NCBI RefSeq assembly: GCF_000280905.1
Contig: NZ_ALAP01000071.1
Coordinates: forward strand, 1-59,651
Direction: 5' to 3'
Length of the DNA: 59,651 bases
DNA from: Streptomyces sp. AA1529
GTDB lineage: Bacteria > Actinomycetota > Actinomycetes > Streptomycetales > Streptomycetaceae
Below are positions 58,409 through 59,651 of the stretch, in pieces (position 1 is the stretch's first letter; each line of letters starts with the position of its first letter). The notes under the pieces are model-generated. The model worked only from the letters and a program-made list of their open reading frames with translations. It was not told the DNA's origin and ran no database searches. A program made the translations under genes and the position numbers.

Positions 58409-59651
58409 ATGAGCGGGGGCCAGGTGCGCCGCACCTTCGTCGTCGAGGCCGACGGCGGTTCGCGCGGCAACCCCGGCCCGGCGGGATACGGCGCCGTGGT
58501 CAAGGACGCCGTCTCGGGCGGCACCCTCCGCGAGACCGCCGAGTTCATCGGCAGGGCCACCAACAACGTCGCCGAGTACCGGGGCCTGGTCGCCGGGCTG
58601 CGCGCCGCGCACGAGCTGGACGCCGACGCCGCGGTGCTGGTGCGGATGGACTCCAAGCTCGTCGTCGAGCAGATGTCGGGCCGCTGGAAGATCAAGCATC
58701 CGGACATGCGGCCCCTCGCGGCGGAGGCCGCCGCCGTCTTCCCGCCGGACGCGGTCAGCTACGAGTGGATCCCGCGCGAGAAGAACAAGCACGCGGACCG
58801 GCTCGCCAACGAGGCGATGGACGCCGGGAAGCGGGGCCGGCGCTGGGAGCCGGACGCGTCCCGCGCGGAGCTCGACACCGGCTCCGGCGCGGACCGCAGC
58901 GGGTCCGGCACGGGCCGCTCCGGCTCAGGCGGGAGCACGGGAAGCGCCGCGACCGCGCCCTCGTCCGCGGCGGACGACGGGCCCGGCGCGGAGGGGGCCG
59001 CTCCCGCCGCCCGCCCGGGCTGGGGGCCCGACCTCGGCACCCCCACCACCTTCGTGCTGCTGCGGCACGGGGAGACGCCGCTCACGCCCGAGAAGCGGTT
59101 CTCCGGCAGCGGCGGCTCCGACCCCGAACTCTCCGCGGTCGGCCGCCGGCAGGCCGCCGCGGCCGCCGAGGCGCTCGCCGCGCGCGGCACCGTGCAGGCC
59201 GTGGTCGCCTCGCCGCTGCGCCGCTGCCAGGAGACGGCGGCCGCCGTCGCGGACCGCCTCGGGCTGCGGGTGCGCACCGACGAAGGGCTGCGCGAGACCG
59301 ACTTCGGCGCCTGGGAGGGCCTCACCTTCGCCGAGGTGCGCGAGCGCCACCCGGAGGACCTGGACGCCTGGCTGGCCTCCGCCGCGGCCCGCCCCACCGG
59401 AGGCGGCGAGTCCTTCGAGGAGGTCGCCCGGCGGGTCGCGGTGGCCCGGGACAAGCTGCTGGCCCGCTATGCCGGTCGCACCGTGCTGCTCGTCACCCAT
59501 GTGACGCCGGTCAAGACGCTGGCCCGGCTCGCGTTGGGCGCCCCGGCCGAAGCGCTGTTCCGGATGGAGCTGTCGGCCGCTTCCCTCTCCGCCGTCGCCT
59601 ACTACGCCGACGGCAACGCCTCGCTGCGGCTGCTGAACGACACGGGGCACC
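58409..59651 (+). CDS. Bifunctional RNase H / acid phosphatase (3' end outside window)
   Basis: At least 414 residues and still open at the window edge. Residues 8-150 are a type I RNase H: EADGGSRGNPGPAGYGAVVK with the first aspartate, AEYRGLVAGLRAA with the glutamate, VLVRMDSKLVVEQMSGRWKI with the second aspartate, and HADRLANEAMD with the last. After a Ser/Gly/Ala linker (150-205), a histidine-phosphatase domain begins: TTFVLLRHGETPLTPEKRFS with the RHG catalytic histidine, ASPLRRCQETAAAV, ETDFGAWEGLTFAEV and LLVTHVTPVKTLA. In mycobacteria and Streptomyces this fusion degrades RNA in RNA-DNA hybrids and has alpha-ribazole phosphatase-like activity. Confidence 0.95.
   Translation, partial: MSGGQVRRTFVVEADGGSRGNPGPAGYGAVVKDAVSGGTLRETAEFIGRATNNVAEYRGLVAGLRAAHELDADAAVLVRMDSKLVVEQMSGRWKIKHPDMRPLAAEAAAVFPPDAVSYEWIPREKNKHADRLANEAMDAGKRGRRWEPDASRAELDTGSGADRSGSGTGRSGSGGSTGSAATAPSSAADDGPGAEGAAPAARPGWGPDLGTPTTFVLLRHGETPLTPEKRFSGSGGSDPELSAVGRRQAAAAAEALAARGTVQAVVASPLRRCQETAAAVADRLGLRVRTDEGLRETDFGAWEGLTFAEVRERHPEDLDAWLASAAARPTGGGESFEEVARRVAVARDKLLARYAGRTVLLVTHVTPVKTLARLALGAPAEALFRMELSAASLSAVAYYADGNASLRLLNDTGH

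Overview
This window is high-GC actinobacterial chromosome, almost certainly Streptomyces or a close relative. The evidence is extreme GC3, GTG/TTG starts, leaderless promoters (a TANNNT box about 7 nt before the start codon) and families typical of streptomycete cores (a SCO2322-type protein, DUF2891, DUF969/DUF979, a bifunctional RNase H/acid phosphatase). No calls come from database searches. They rest on reading the protein and DNA sequence.

Layout. 1-4300: a lysis-type pair (holin-like plus GH25 lysozyme), a secreted GH18 chitinase-like enzyme, a DedA membrane protein and a secreted Cu/Zn-SOD-like protein. 4353-12331: a PhoD-like phosphatase behind a long hairpin that can hide its ribosome binding site, a secreted HNH nuclease, a TMEM165/GDT1 exporter under a yybP-ykoY (manganese) riboswitch, an MFS exporter fused to a MarR-like domain, a peptidoglycan-binding membrane protein and a HAD hydrolase. 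12333-22084: an integrative element of about 9.4 kb inserted into the 5' end of an antibiotic-biosynthesis-monooxygenase-type (ABM) gene. It carries a large serine integrase, small translationally coupled genes, phage-head-like small proteins, a HEPN-motif protein and a divergent XRE-type regulator. It has no terminase, capsid, replicase or conjugation gene, so it resembles a phage satellite more than a prophage or AICE. Both junctions and the displaced 5' end of the target gene can be read.

22341-31362: a glycosyltransferase/PAP2 fusion, DUF2000 and AraC genes, a TetR gene with a perfect 26-bp operator, then a five-gene operon on the minus strand (31366-33635 plus the ECF genes 27126-31362). 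That operon starts with a cobalamin riboswitch, encodes two surface-anchored proteins (one an alpha/alpha-barrel protein recalling transcobalamin) and then ECF T, double-ATPase and S components: a probable vitamin B12 uptake system. 34235-41355: a 5-oxoproline (pyroglutamate) locus with DUF969/DUF979 membrane proteins, pcp peptidase, DUF2891, a GntR regulator and pxpABC. Two copies of one 15-bp palindrome sit inside the promoters of both arms. 41407-45706: a KstR-like TetR regulator with a KstR-type site, then a glycosyltransferase, methyltransferase and prenyltransferase-like operon.

45745-59651: a decayed LLM oxidoreductase, a proline-rich membrane protein, a lipoprotein amidase, a methyltransferase, a paralogous pair of membrane-anchored proteins, an MFS exporter, a MaoC-type hydratase behind a second KstR-type site, a decayed alcohol dehydrogenase, a hydrophilic 49-aa ORF, an unknown protein, and the conserved NIF3-like / zinc-ribbon coiled-coil / RNase H-acid phosphatase series, the last running off the window.
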